Shown in pieces: positions 36,279-44,095 of a DNA stretch of 64,000 nucleotides. How positions within the stretch are numbered: the stretch's first letter is position 1; every line of letters begins with the position of its first letter. The DNA comes from Chelativorans sp. ZYF759. Its GTDB lineage: Bacteria > Pseudomonadota > Alphaproteobacteria > Rhizobiales > Rhizobiaceae. The DNA is taken from the NCBI RefSeq assembly GCF_012911015.1, contig NZ_WVVV01000016.1:1-64000 (forward strand), in the 5' to 3' direction. The position numbers and the translations under genes are program-made. The notes beneath the pieces are model-generated. The model did not search any database and was not told where the DNA came from. It worked only from the letters and a program-made list of their open reading frames with translations.

Positions 36279-36470
36279 CTACCTCTCCGGCGGGTAACCC
36301 GCATCATCGAGCTTGGCGAGGAGGGCAGCTTCATCAGCGCTCGACCCGACACGCACCGCCTTGGTCGCCAGATCGATCTCCACCGTCGCCTGGGGATCGA
36401 CGGAATGGATTGCCTTGGTAACGCCTTTGGCGCAGCCGCCACAGGTCATGTTGTCGATACGGAATTGCAT
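36279..36470 (-). CDS. copZ: CopZ-like HMA copper chaperone
   Basis: A 63-residue HMA domain with the intact site NMTCGGC and pattern AKGVTKAIHSVDPQATVEIDLATKAVRVG. It is a second cytoplasmic copper chaperone, distinct from the 19275 copy. The start MQFRIDN is preferred to one 10 codons earlier because GAGGAGTGCCCG lies just upstream. It is the first gene after the leftward CueR/HmrR-type box, 5 bases ahead of the His/Cys protein. Confidence 0.9.
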   Translation of the reverse strand: MQFRIDNMTCGGCAKGVTKAIHSVDPQATVEIDLATKAVRVGSSADEAALLAKLDDAGYPPER

Positions 36471-36510
36471 CGGGCACTCCTCGAATGAATTGCGTTTCAC
36501 CAGGGAGATG

Positions 36511-36535
36511 GGGATTCCAGCAGGTGGAAGGTCAA
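36511..36535 (-). promoter_or_regulatory. CueR/HmrR-type copper promoter, leftward
   Basis: On the minus strand: TTGACCTTCC, 7 bases, then GGAATCCCC. It is nearly identical to the box at 18557 (TTGACCTTCC-N7-GGAATCC). It lies 41 bases before the copZ ATG at 36470 and drives the copZ-35896-DUF305 unit. The -10 is weak (CATCTC after a 19-base spacer), as is common for MerR-activated promoters. Confidence 0.72.
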
Positions 36536-36573
36536 GAGGGAGAATCCTTTATAGCTGTGTTAGGCGGTCGGTG

Positions 36574-36596
36574 TTGACCTTCCATCGACTGGAAGG
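36574..36596 (+). promoter_or_regulatory. CueR/HmrR-type copper promoter, rightward
   Basis: TTGACCTTCC-atcgact-GGAAGGC, a near-perfect dyad with the -35 TTGACC embedded. It lies 16 bases before the ATG of the copA remnant and about 200 bases before the glutaredoxin-MauE gene. The -10 position reads poorly (around CACGAA), so activity is uncertain. Together with 36511-36535 it makes a divergent pair. Confidence 0.65.
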
Positions 36597-36611
36597 CGCA
36601 CGAAAGCGTCC

Positions 36612-36821
36612 ATGAGCTTGCCGACTGGAGCCAAGATGTCTGCCCATGCCGGAAACAACCACGAGGTCGAGCCGAATAAGTCCGGTGCTCTGCCAACGAT
36701 CAGGCTTCCCGTGCGGGGGATGAGTTCCTCGTCCTATGTCGCGCGGGCTGAAAGATCGCTGCAGCCCGCCCCGGGCCCTTCACAGGAAAACTGTCATGAA
36801 CCAGCACACTCCAACTTCTGA
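36612..36821 (+). pseudogene. copA: Remnant of a copper ATPase N-terminus
   Basis: A 69-codon frame whose middle, IRLPVRGMSSSSYVARAERS, matches the first HMA domain of CopA (consensus GMSCASCVARVE) with both metal-binding Cys replaced (Ser and Tyr). After this the copA similarity stops and the frame runs into the glutaredoxin-MauE gene. It lies directly behind a copper-type promoter, where a copA gene would be expected. I read it as the scar of a deleted copA whose promoter now serves the next gene. Confidence 0.6.
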
Positions 36822-37557
36822 GAAATCCGCGACGCTCTACCGGATGGTGATGCCCCAACATGTCTGCCCCTATGGCACCAAGTCCAAATGGCTGCTTGAG
36901 TCCCAAGGCTATACGGTCGAGGATCATCACCTGACAACGCGCGAAGAGACCGACGCCTTCAAGGCAGAGCATGGTGTCGATACCACGCCGCAGGCTTTCA
37001 TCGATGGCGAGCGGATCGGCGGTTATGATGAGCTTCGGGAGCGGTTCGGCAAGACCGTCATTCGCGAAGGCGACACGACCTACAGACCGGTCATCGCCAT
37101 ATTCTCGGTCGCATTCCTCATGGGTGTCGCGATTTCCTGGACAGCTCTCGGGACGATTCATCCGATCCACACGGCCGAATGGTTCATCGCCTCGGCCATG
37201 GTCCTGCTGGGGCTTCAGAAGCTGCGCGATGTCGAGGGCTTCTCAACGATGTTCCTGAACTACGATCTGCTCGCCAGCAGGTGGGTGCCATATGGCTACA
37301 TCTACCCCTTCGCCGAGACGCTTGCGGGTCTGCTGATGCTCGCCGGCGCGCTCATGTGGCTGTCGATCCCGATTGCGTTGTTCATTGGAACGGTGGGTGC
37401 CGTATCCGTATTCAAGGCCGTCTATATCGACAGGCGCGAACTCAAATGCGCCTGCGTCGGCGGTGGCTCAAACGTGCCACTGGGCTTCGTCTCGCTCACC
37501 GAGAACCTCATGATGATTGGGATGGCGGTGTGGATGCTGGTGCACTACGCCCTTTGA
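36796..37557 (+). CDS. Glutaredoxin-MauE fusion membrane protein
   Basis: A 253-residue protein with an N-terminal glutaredoxin-like domain (YRMVMPQHVCPYGTKSKWLL, one Cys only: VCPYG, so monothiol; then TTPQAFIDGERIGGYDEL) and a C-terminal four-span MauE/DoxX-like domain with a Cys pair, ELKCACVGGGSNVPLG. Such fusions may pass disulfide or persulfide electrons across the membrane. AGGAAAA precedes the ATG. It is behind the rightward copper-type promoter and the copA remnant. Confidence 0.87.
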   Translation: MNQHTPTSEKSATLYRMVMPQHVCPYGTKSKWLLESQGYTVEDHHLTTREETDAFKAEHGVDTTPQAFIDGERIGGYDELRERFGKTVIREGDTTYRPVIAIFSVAFLMGVAISWTALGTIHPIHTAEWFIASAMVLLGLQKLRDVEGFSTMFLNYDLLASRWVPYGYIYPFAETLAGLLMLAGALMWLSIPIALFIGTVGAVSVFKAVYIDRRELKCACVGGGSNVPLGFVSLTENLMMIGMAVWMLVHYAL

Positions 37558-37874
37558 TGCTGGGGGGCACTGCTGGCGTCACGCACCTCCGAAGCGGACC
37601 GCGCCCGAGTGGTTGGCGACAAGCCTGAATCTACCAATCCTTGCCCGCCGAGTCGCCAATGTCCTCGCGGGCTCACGAGGGCGTTTCCCCAGTGTCCGCT
37701 TACCGTGTGCCGATTTCCAACAGCCGACGGTCTGTTCACGGCCCCATTCACGCCGAAAGCCAGATGCCTTTCGAATGGCGGGTTTCAGGTCGCGGGCAAA
37801 TAAGCCGGGCAGTCCAAGCTTGGGGGCGCGTCCGGCTGTTAGAAGCCGATCCCAAGCGGCTGGCATTCACCCTT
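37558..37874. other. Right border of the cargo island, no gene
   Basis: About 320 bases between the glutaredoxin-MauE stop and the traR stop (convergent). Frames on both strands are without domains. This is where cargo DNA meets traR; no att-like repeat or IS end was recognised. Confidence 0.4.
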
Positions 37875-38570
37875 CTAGATGAGGCCCAGACGGATTGCGA
37901 TCGACGCGGCCTGCCTGGTATTGGACGCCCCGAGCTTCTTGGTTGCACCATCGAGATACGAGCGCACCGAGCGGTAGGCCACCCCGAGCATGAGAGCGAT
38001 ATCCGGCATCGACATCCCTTCGGCGAACCAGCGCAGACACTCTGCTTCGCGCGGTGACAGCCGGATGCCGGATGCCAGGGATGCGTCGCTTGACACCCCG
38101 TCCAATCGGGAATGAATGAAGGCGACGGCAACGGCTGCGGTGACGGGATCGATGTCCGTGCTGAGGGCGGATACTGGCCTGCCGCTTGCCAGGGTGAACA
38201 CCATGCGGTCCTTGAAACCGACAGGGATCGAAATCGATATTCCCGACCGGATGCCGAACCGGTCTGCCTCCGTGAAGAACTGTGAAACGCCACGTCGCCC
38301 GCTACGCCTTGCTTCATCTGCCGACCAGGCGAACAGCGGCGGGCCGTGCTTGGCCTTGGTCACGACCGGATCGACGCGGATGAAGTCGTTTTCCACATAG
38401 AGTTCCTGCCATTCGCGCGAATAGTTCGAGACAGCAAAACTCTCAGGTCCGCTCAGGTAGAGGTAGGCATAGAAGTCGAAGCCCGTAGCTTCCGCGAAAT
38501 CGCGCAGCGCCCGCCGTGCAGCCTTCTCTTCGAGCGGGAGTGAGAGTCTGTCGATCAAAAGCAAAAGCAT
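37875..38570 (-). CDS. traR: TraR-type quorum-sensing activator
   Basis: A 231-residue LuxR-family regulator very like Ti-plasmid TraR. AHL-site residues are in place: Trp/Tyr in YSREWQELY, Asp in VDPVV, Trp in FAWS, Gly in FGIRSGISI. The HTH is LSPREAECLRWFAEGMSMPDIALMLGVAYRSVRSYL, and the C-terminal AIRLGLI parallels TraR AIRRKLI. The start MLLLLIDRL gives the TraR length; the frame is open back to 38657 next to the trbI stop. It follows trbI, as in pNGR234a-like plasmids. Confidence 0.88.
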   Translation of the reverse strand: MLLLLIDRLSLPLEEKAARRALRDFAEATGFDFYAYLYLSGPESFAVSNYSREWQELYVENDFIRVDPVVTKAKHGPPLFAWSADEARRSGRRGVSQFFTEADRFGIRSGISISIPVGFKDRMVFTLASGRPVSALSTDIDPVTAAVAVAFIHSRLDGVSSDASLASGIRLSPREAECLRWFAEGMSMPDIALMLGVAYRSVRSYLDGATKKLGASNTRQAASIAIRLGLI

Positions 38571-38659
38571 GTCGTTCAATGGAGAGCAGCTCCAGTTCAA
38601 TGCGGCGCGGCAGAAGGCCTGCCTTCCGCACGGAGCGCTGACAACGATAGGGGCCATGG

Positions 38660-39958
38660 TTATCGGTACGACCGGGGGAAGACGATGTCCTGGTCGACCA
38701 GAACGTTGAAACGGTAGCCCGGCCGGATTTCGAGGGTGGGCTGTACGTTGAGGTTGCGCGACACCGTCTGCTCGGAAATCTGTCCAAACGTCTCCGCAAA
38801 GGAACGCCGCGCGGCATCCTCGGCGCTGTTGGCAGTGCCCAAACTATTGCGATCCTGCGGGAGCATCATCTCGGTGCCGGTGCCAATCAGCGCGACCAGG
38901 ATCGCCGATCCGAAGGTGCGCAGATAGTGATTGTCGACCCGGTCGTTGAATCCCCCATGGCCGGCAGAGTCCGTACCCGCCATGCCGCCGATCTGGAGCG
39001 TCGCCCCGTTCGGAAAGATGATGTCAGTCCAGATGACGAGCACCCTGTTTTGTCCAAATGTGACCTTGGAATCATAGCGGCCAAAGAGTTTCGATCCCTG
39101 CGGGATGAGCAGATGCCGCCCCGTGGCGCTGTCATAGACGTTCTGGGAAACTTGCGCTGTGATGCGGCCGGGAAGATCTGAATTGATGCCGGTGACGAGC
39201 GTTGCAGGGATGACCGAGCCGCGTTTGAGCTCATAAGCCGAAAATTGCGCGACGACCGTGTTGGGTAGATATCCAAGGTCGCGAATGTCCTGGTTGAAGA
39301 AACTCTCCTTGGCCGCCTGTGCGTTCGCATCCGCAGCACCACCCGAGCCGGCTTGCATGGCGGCCGCATAGAGGTCCATCGCGTTCGGCGGTCGTGTAGA
39401 TCCGCCTTGGGTCCCGGACGGCCCTGACGTTTCGCCCTGGCTCTGCGCGGACACGTTACTCAGGTCAACCGTAATCGGAGAATCGAACGCGGCATCGTTG
39501 GCCTGTAGGCTCGCCATGCGTTGGCGATGCAGCTCGCGCAAAAACTGCTCTTCCTGTTCGCGCTCCATCCGAGCACGCCAAGCCTCTTCCGGTTCGAGCG
39601 CGGTTCGCTGCGGCTCTGCCGCGTTTGAGGCCGGCGGTTGCGGCATGAAGGGGTTGGTTGCCGGCTCTCTCGGCTCGGCTGGCGCCGGCTGGCGCTCGGG
39701 ACGTGCCGGTTCCCCAATGATGCCGTCGGGCACGCCCCGTGTGAGCTGGTCTGCATGGGTCGAGGCAGGCCGCGAACCGGGCGCGTATCCAGGATCATCA
39801 CCCCCCAAGCGCAGGCCGCGAGAGGACAGGCCATAAAAGATGACGGCGAGGAACAGCACCACCAGGCCAATCGCCACGATGATCGGCAGGCGGTTGAGCC
39901 GCCGGATACGCGGTGTTCCGGCACTATTGGAGCCGCCAAGATTAAGGGCTTCGCTCAT
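38660..39958 (-). CDS. trbI: Mating-pair formation protein TrbI (VirB10)
   Basis: A 432-residue envelope-spanning protein: cytoplasmic N-terminus, one membrane span (PIIVAIGLVVLFLAVIFYGL), a Pro-rich periplasmic linker, and the VirB10 C-terminal domain (AYELKRGSVIPATLVTGINSDLPG, then LIPQGSKLFGRYDSKVTFGQNRV). It links inner-membrane ATPases to the outer-membrane core with TrbG and TrbH. Its ATG overlaps trbH by 4 bases. Confidence 0.95.
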   Translation of the reverse strand: MSEALNLGGSNSAGTPRIRRLNRLPIIVAIGLVVLFLAVIFYGLSSRGLRLGGDDPGYAPGSRPASTHADQLTRGVPDGIIGEPARPERQPAPAEPREPATNPFMPQPPASNAAEPQRTALEPEEAWRARMEREQEEQFLRELHRQRMASLQANDAAFDSPITVDLSNVSAQSQGETSGPSGTQGGSTRPPNAMDLYAAAMQAGSGGAADANAQAAKESFFNQDIRDLGYLPNTVVAQFSAYELKRGSVIPATLVTGINSDLPGRITAQVSQNVYDSATGRHLLIPQGSKLFGRYDSKVTFGQNRVLVIWTDIIFPNGATLQIGGMAGTDSAGHGGFNDRVDNHYLRTFGSAILVALIGTGTEMMLPQDRNSLGTANSAEDAARRSFAETFGQISEQTVSRNLNVQPTLEIRPGYRFNVLVDQDIVFPRSYR

Positions 39959-40422
39959 ACCGGCTCCCCTGCCCCGCGCTGCATGATCGAAAGGGGAGAG
40001 ATCGGGGCCGCGCCTTCGCTGCCATGCCGGTACATGCGCGTGAGATCGAGCGTGAGGGTCGACAGGCGAACGAGGATGCTTCCCTCGAACTCGTCAACGA
40101 CATAGGCAAGTGCCACCACGTTCGTTGCCTCGGTCACCTGGTCCGTGACGACGGCGTAACCCCAGCCCCTGAGCGAGGCTTCGAGCGCCTGGCCGAACAC
40201 CGAGCCGTCGGGCGTCAGGCTGATCGTGGTGCTGCCGGGTCCGATCTGTTCCGTGAGACGGCCCACCATGTCTCCGGCGATCGAGGACGCTGCTTCGGGC
40301 GTAAGCTGCGCAGACGCCGTGCTCTGGACGAGTCCCGCGCTGCCAAGCGTCTGACACGCGGCCAGTGCCGACACCGACGCGATCAGCAGAGTGAGGCGGA
40401 CGAGGTTTGAGAGCTTTCGCAT
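39955..40422 (-). CDS. trbH: Mating-pair lipoprotein TrbH
   Basis: A 155-residue lipoprotein with signal peptide and lipobox (SVSALAAC). The length and its position between trbG and trbI match Ti-plasmid TrbH, an outer-membrane lipoprotein of the VirB7 class. It starts 4 bases after trbG and overlaps trbI. Confidence 0.92.
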   Translation of the reverse strand: MRKLSNLVRLTLLIASVSALAACQTLGSAGLVQSTASAQLTPEAASSIAGDMVGRLTEQIGPGSTTISLTPDGSVFGQALEASLRGWGYAVVTDQVTEATNVVALAYVVDEFEGSILVRLSTLTLDLTRMYRHGSEGAAPISPLSIMQRGAGEPV

Positions 40423-40426
40423 CCCC

Positions 40427-41251
40427 CTACCCTCCCCGCCTGATGGTGATCTTCTCCTGGGTGCGCCCGACGCCAGACACGAGGATGGCCTGGTCGATAT
40501 GGTAGTCGACCACCATCATGGTGCCGTTCATCCGATAGTTGACGATGCGGTTTTCGCCCCCGGAAACGACGAAGAGGACCGGCGCGTCCTGACCGGAAAG
40601 CGATGACGGAAACTGGATGTAGGTCTTCTGGCCGTCGCTGTAGATCCGCGTCGGCCGCCACCTTGCCGTTCCGCTCACGCGAAACGAAAAATCGAGCTGG
40701 TCGGCCGGCACGCCGGCGCCGGGCACAATACTGGCCTCCATGCGGGCCGCCACCTCTGCAAAGCGTGCATTGACGTCTTCGGGATACTCGAAGCCGACAC
40801 GGGCCATATATTGGGTCGAATGGGACTTGAGCTGGATGTGGTAAGTGCGCCGCGATGTCGTCACCACCATCGAGGTCGAAAGCCCTGCCTCCGATGGCTT
40901 CACAATCAGATGTACTGACTGGCTGCCGGGAGGCCCCGAGGTTGCCGGTTCGACCTTCCAGCGCACAGTGTCGCCAACCAACACATCGCGCACGATCTCG
41001 CCCGGCTGAAGCTCGATATCGCAGACCTGAAGCGGTGAACAGACGACCGAGGGCTGCACCTCGCCGAAGAGAAAAATCACCTTGCCGTCGGGTCCGCGTG
41101 TCACGACCCCCTGCCCGTGCTGCCACTGGCCCGAAAGCCCGGTTGCGCGCTGTTCGGTGACGCTGAGATTTTGCGCCAGGGCCGGCCCTGCAATCATTGC
41201 GAAAACCAGTCCAGAGCACAGGGCTGTGCTCCGGAATGCTCGTAAACTCAT
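40427..41251 (-). CDS. trbG: Mating-pair formation protein TrbG (VirB9)
   Basis: A 274-residue exported protein with a signal peptide ([13 protein letters not shown]) and the VirB9 fold: [23 protein letters not shown] near the N-terminus and [19 protein letters not shown] plus [18 protein letters not shown] at the C-terminus. It forms the outer-membrane core complex with TrbH and TrbI. The start at MSLRAFRS gives the expected length. Confidence 0.95.
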   Translation of the reverse strand: MSLRAFRSTALCSGLVFAMIAGPALAQNLSVTEQRATGLSGQWQHGQGVVTRGPDGKVIFLFGEVQPSVVCSPLQVCDIELQPGEIVRDVLVGDTVRWKVEPATSGPPGSQSVHLIVKPSEAGLSTSMVVTTSRRTYHIQLKSHSTQYMARVGFEYPEDVNARFAEVAARMEASIVPGAGVPADQLDFSFRVSGTARWRPTRIYSDGQKTYIQFPSSLSGQDAPVLFVVSGGENRIVNYRMNGTMMVVDYHIDQAILVSGVGRTQEKITIRRGG

Positions 41252-41270
41252 GGGAATATCCTCCGGGCAC

Positions 41271-41933
41271 TCACAACTGTGCCGTCCAGTCGAAATCTCT
41301 GAGGTAAAGGCCGATCGGATTGAGGCGGATGACCGCCTCATCCTGGGGCGGGGTGAGCGTCACGGTGGCAACGCCCCGAAACCGCCGTACCGCGAGCTCC
41401 CTGCCCTGCCGGTCGCGCTCATATTCGGTCCAGTCAACCTGAAAGCTCTGGCTCGACAGCGGAACGATGTTGGTGACTTCGACCGCGACGGTGATCGTGC
41501 GCGCGCGGTCGAACGGGGAGCTCCCCCGGAACCAGGCATTGACCTTCTCAGTCGCGGGATCTGAGGTGCGAAGGTGGGCGTAGGTGCGGTCGATATATTG
41601 CTTCTGCACGACCGCATCCGGGGTCACGGAACGGAAGTTCGAAACGAAACTGCCGAGTGTGGCACGCACCACGCGCGGATCGGCATATTCGATCTGCTGG
41701 GGGAAGCCGGCACTCGCGGCCGTGCCAAGCCGGTCGACCTCCACGATATAGGGCACGAGTTGCACCTGCGTGCTCTGGTAGAGCGCGTATGAAAAACCGA
41801 TCACCGACATCAGCATGCCGGTTACGCCGACGATGCGCCAGGAGGCTGCGGCGTGGACGTAAGAGCCATAGCGCTCGTTCCATTCCTGGCGCGCGGCAAG
41901 ATATGGGTTCTCGGGTGGAGTCTTCGCGGCCAT
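41271..41933 (-). CDS. trbF: Mating-pair formation protein TrbF (VirB8)
   Basis: A 220-residue bitopic protein: short cytoplasmic start ([18 protein letters not shown]), one transmembrane helix, then a VirB8-like periplasmic domain ([12 protein letters not shown], then [16 protein letters not shown] at the end). It is a scaffold of the inner-membrane complex. A GTG at 41945 is an alternative start. Confidence 0.94.
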   Translation of the reverse strand: MAAKTPPENPYLAARQEWNERYGSYVHAAASWRIVGVTGMLMSVIGFSYALYQSTQVQLVPYIVEVDRLGTAASAGFPQQIEYADPRVVRATLGSFVSNFRSVTPDAVVQKQYIDRTYAHLRTSDPATEKVNAWFRGSSPFDRARTITVAVEVTNIVPLSSQSFQVDWTEYERDRQGRELAVRRFRGVATVTLTPPQDEAVIRLNPIGLYLRDFDWTAQL

Positions 41934-41941
41934 CGTCGGTT

Positions 41942-43108
41942 TCACGCCTTGTCGTCTGCTGATTTTCTGGTGGTGGGCCGGCCCTGGCTCTGGTCGAGCT
42001 TGGAATTGGCGAGCCCGAGCGTTGAGGCACCCCAGGTACCCGGAACCCCGATCGCCTTGTCGCGCCCGGCCGAAGCGAGTGCCGAACCGGCCGCCCCTGC
42101 CCCGCTTGCCATGCCCTTGAGAGCTGCCGCTCCAAATGAGCTGCCCGATGCGCGTGCGTCGGAATAGGCCGAGGCCCCTGCCCTCGCCCCGCCCCAGGCC
42201 AGGGCTGCGCTGCCGGCGGCAAGAGTCGCCGCCTGTCCGCCGTGGCGAATGGCCTCCATGCCGCCCGTGACCGAGACGCCCTGCGCGACGCCCTGGATGA
42301 TGTTGGGCACGTAGATCGCGATGATGAACACGACGACGGAGATCCCGGCGATGGCCAGCGTCGCGAGAAACTCGTCCGAGGAACCGGAATCGTTGGCGAG
42401 ATTGATGAGGACCTCGGAACCGATCCGGGCGATCATCACAAGCGCCATCAGCTTCATCCCGACCGAGAACGCGTAGACGAGATAGCGGACCGCGAAATCC
42501 TTGGTGAAGCTCGAGCCACCCAGACCGAGCATGATCATGCCGGCAAGGAGGCCAACATACATCTCGACCATCACCGAGACGAAGATCGCGGCCACGAGGC
42601 TGAAGCAGATGACCACCACAATCATCGCGAACACGGCCGCGATCGCCAGCGCATTGTCCTCGAAGAGGCCGAATTGCGCCCGCTCGGACATCGAGCTGGC
42701 GACCTGAAGACCGGCGTTGAAGACATTGGCTGGCGAAGCCGAGCCGCCGCCGGCGCCGATCTGGAACAGGCTGTCCACCATCGCCCTGGCTAAATCGGGG
42801 CCCTGCTCGAGGATGAAGACAAACAGCCCGATGAACATGATGCGGCGCACCAGTTCGGCGAACCAGGTGTCGAGCGAGGCCGCGCCGAGCGCCAGCCAGA
42901 CAGCCGCGATGCCGATCTCGATGCCGGCGAGAATCCAGAACAGCGATCGTGCCGCCTGCATGATTGTCGTCTCCCAGCCCTGCGCGGCTGACGCGACCTC
43001 GTTCTCGAGATTGGTCAGAAGCGAGCCGTCCTGCGCAAGGGCAGGCTCAAGGAAGAGTAGGGCGCCAAGGAACGCGGCGAAACCAAGCCTAATTCCCGGT
43101 GGCTTCAT
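41942..43108 (-). CDS. trbL: Mating-pair formation protein TrbL (VirB6)
   Basis: A 388-residue polytopic inner-membrane protein with a signal-like start, about six membrane segments (for example [20 protein letters not shown] and [17 protein letters not shown]) and a Gly/Ala/Ser-rich cytoplasmic tail, as in TrbL/VirB6. The start MKPPGIRL overlaps trbK by 20 bases; the open frame further upstream lies inside trbJ and is rejected. Confidence 0.94.
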   Translation of the reverse strand: MKPPGIRLGFAAFLGALLFLEPALAQDGSLLTNLENEVASAAQGWETTIMQAARSLFWILAGIEIGIAAVWLALGAASLDTWFAELVRRIMFIGLFVFILEQGPDLARAMVDSLFQIGAGGGSASPANVFNAGLQVASSMSERAQFGLFEDNALAIAAVFAMIVVVICFSLVAAIFVSVMVEMYVGLLAGMIMLGLGGSSFTKDFAVRYLVYAFSVGMKLMALVMIARIGSEVLINLANDSGSSDEFLATLAIAGISVVVFIIAIYVPNIIQGVAQGVSVTGGMEAIRHGGQAATLAAGSAALAWGGARAGASAYSDARASGSSFGAAALKGMASGAGAAGSALASAGRDKAIGVPGTWGASTLGLANSKLDQSQGRPTTRKSADDKA

Positions 43109-43298
43109 CGCGCTCGCCCTCCCCATTGTCCCAGCGCGGCCGCATCTCCTGTCCGCCGGTCGTATCGAATTGCCTTGGTCCCTCGAGGAAGTCCCCTGCC
43201 CGATCGGGCTGCTGTCCGCCGTTAGAGGCAAACCAGATCGAAAGACCGATCCAGACGAGTGCGGTGCATGCCAAAACGACAACGAGAATTCTGGTCAC
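43089..43298 (-). CDS. trbK: Entry-exclusion lipoprotein TrbK
   Basis: A 69-residue protein starting with GTG (VTRILVVVLACTALVW), with one N-terminal hydrophobic segment and a lipobox-like VVLAC. Position between trbJ and trbL and size match TrbK, which in RP4 and Ti plasmids blocks entry of a like plasmid. It overlaps trbJ by 4 bases and trbL by 20 bases. Confidence 0.85.
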   Translation of the reverse strand: MTRILVVVLACTALVWIGLSIWFASNGGQQPDRAGDFLEGPRQFDTTGGQEMRPRWDNGEGERDEATGN

Positions 43299-44095
43299 CA
43301 GCGGGGCTCCATCATCTGTCCGCCAGACGTCGCGGGCGCGTTCGAGTTGAAAAATTCTTCGCGGCGGGTCTGGGCGAGGTCTTTTGCGGCCTGCTCGGAC
43401 TGGAACCACGTCGCCATCATGGTCACCTGCTGGGAGACGAGACCGCGCAGTTTTTGGGCCTGCGCCACCTGCTGCTCGGCGATCTTGTGACCGACCTGGA
43501 GTGCCTGCATCTGTCCGATGGAGCTCTCCGACATCGAGCGCAGCTGCGACATCGTGGAGGCCTCGGTGCTGAACTGCTCGGCCGTGAGGCCGGCGGCCCT
43601 CAGCGTGGCGGCGATGGTCTCCCGGTTGGTGTCCGACCAATTCCGATAGCTCGAGGAGAAATCCTCGCCATTGAAAAGCCCTGTCTCGAACTCGGCAAAA
43701 CTCTGGAACCGTTGTTTCAAAACATCGTCGATATTGCCCATGGCAAAGGCGATGCCCTCGCCCTGATTGACGAGGCTCTGCAGCCGCGAAAGGTCGCCTT
43801 CGACCTGGCTCCAGATGTGGTTTGGCAGCTGCAAGGTGTTTTGCAGCATGTTTTCGTAGATGCGGATCTGATTCTGGATCTGCTCGGCCAATTGAGAAAT
43901 CTGGGTGACCTGGTTCTGGATCTGCTCGGCCGACTGAGCGGAGAGACCGACAAGCTCGGCATTGTTGAGCAGCTGCGTCCATTCAGTGGCATTGCCTGTC
44001 ACCACACCGGCATGAGCCGGTAGGGGCAAAATCAGGCCCACAGCCAGCACCGACGCCAAACTGATCCTAATCGCGTGCGAGAATGGTTTCGGCAT
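43295..44095 (-). CDS. trbJ: Mating-pair formation protein TrbJ (VirB5-like)
   Basis: A 266-residue exported protein with a signal peptide (LAVGLILPLPAHAG) and a long helical, Gln-rich body (SAEQIQNQVTQISQLAEQIQNQ) as in TrbJ. It is probably a minor pilus or adhesin-like component. Its ATG lies inside the end of trbE (28-base overlap), the normal arrangement. Confidence 0.94.
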   Translation of the reverse strand: MPKPFSHAIRISLASVLAVGLILPLPAHAGVVTGNATEWTQLLNNAELVGLSAQSAEQIQNQVTQISQLAEQIQNQIRIYENMLQNTLQLPNHIWSQVEGDLSRLQSLVNQGEGIAFAMGNIDDVLKQRFQSFAEFETGLFNGEDFSSSYRNWSDTNRETIAATLRAAGLTAEQFSTEASTMSQLRSMSESSIGQMQALQVGHKIAEQQVAQAQKLRGLVSQQVTMMATWFQSEQAAKDLAQTRREEFFNSNAPATSGGQMMEPRW

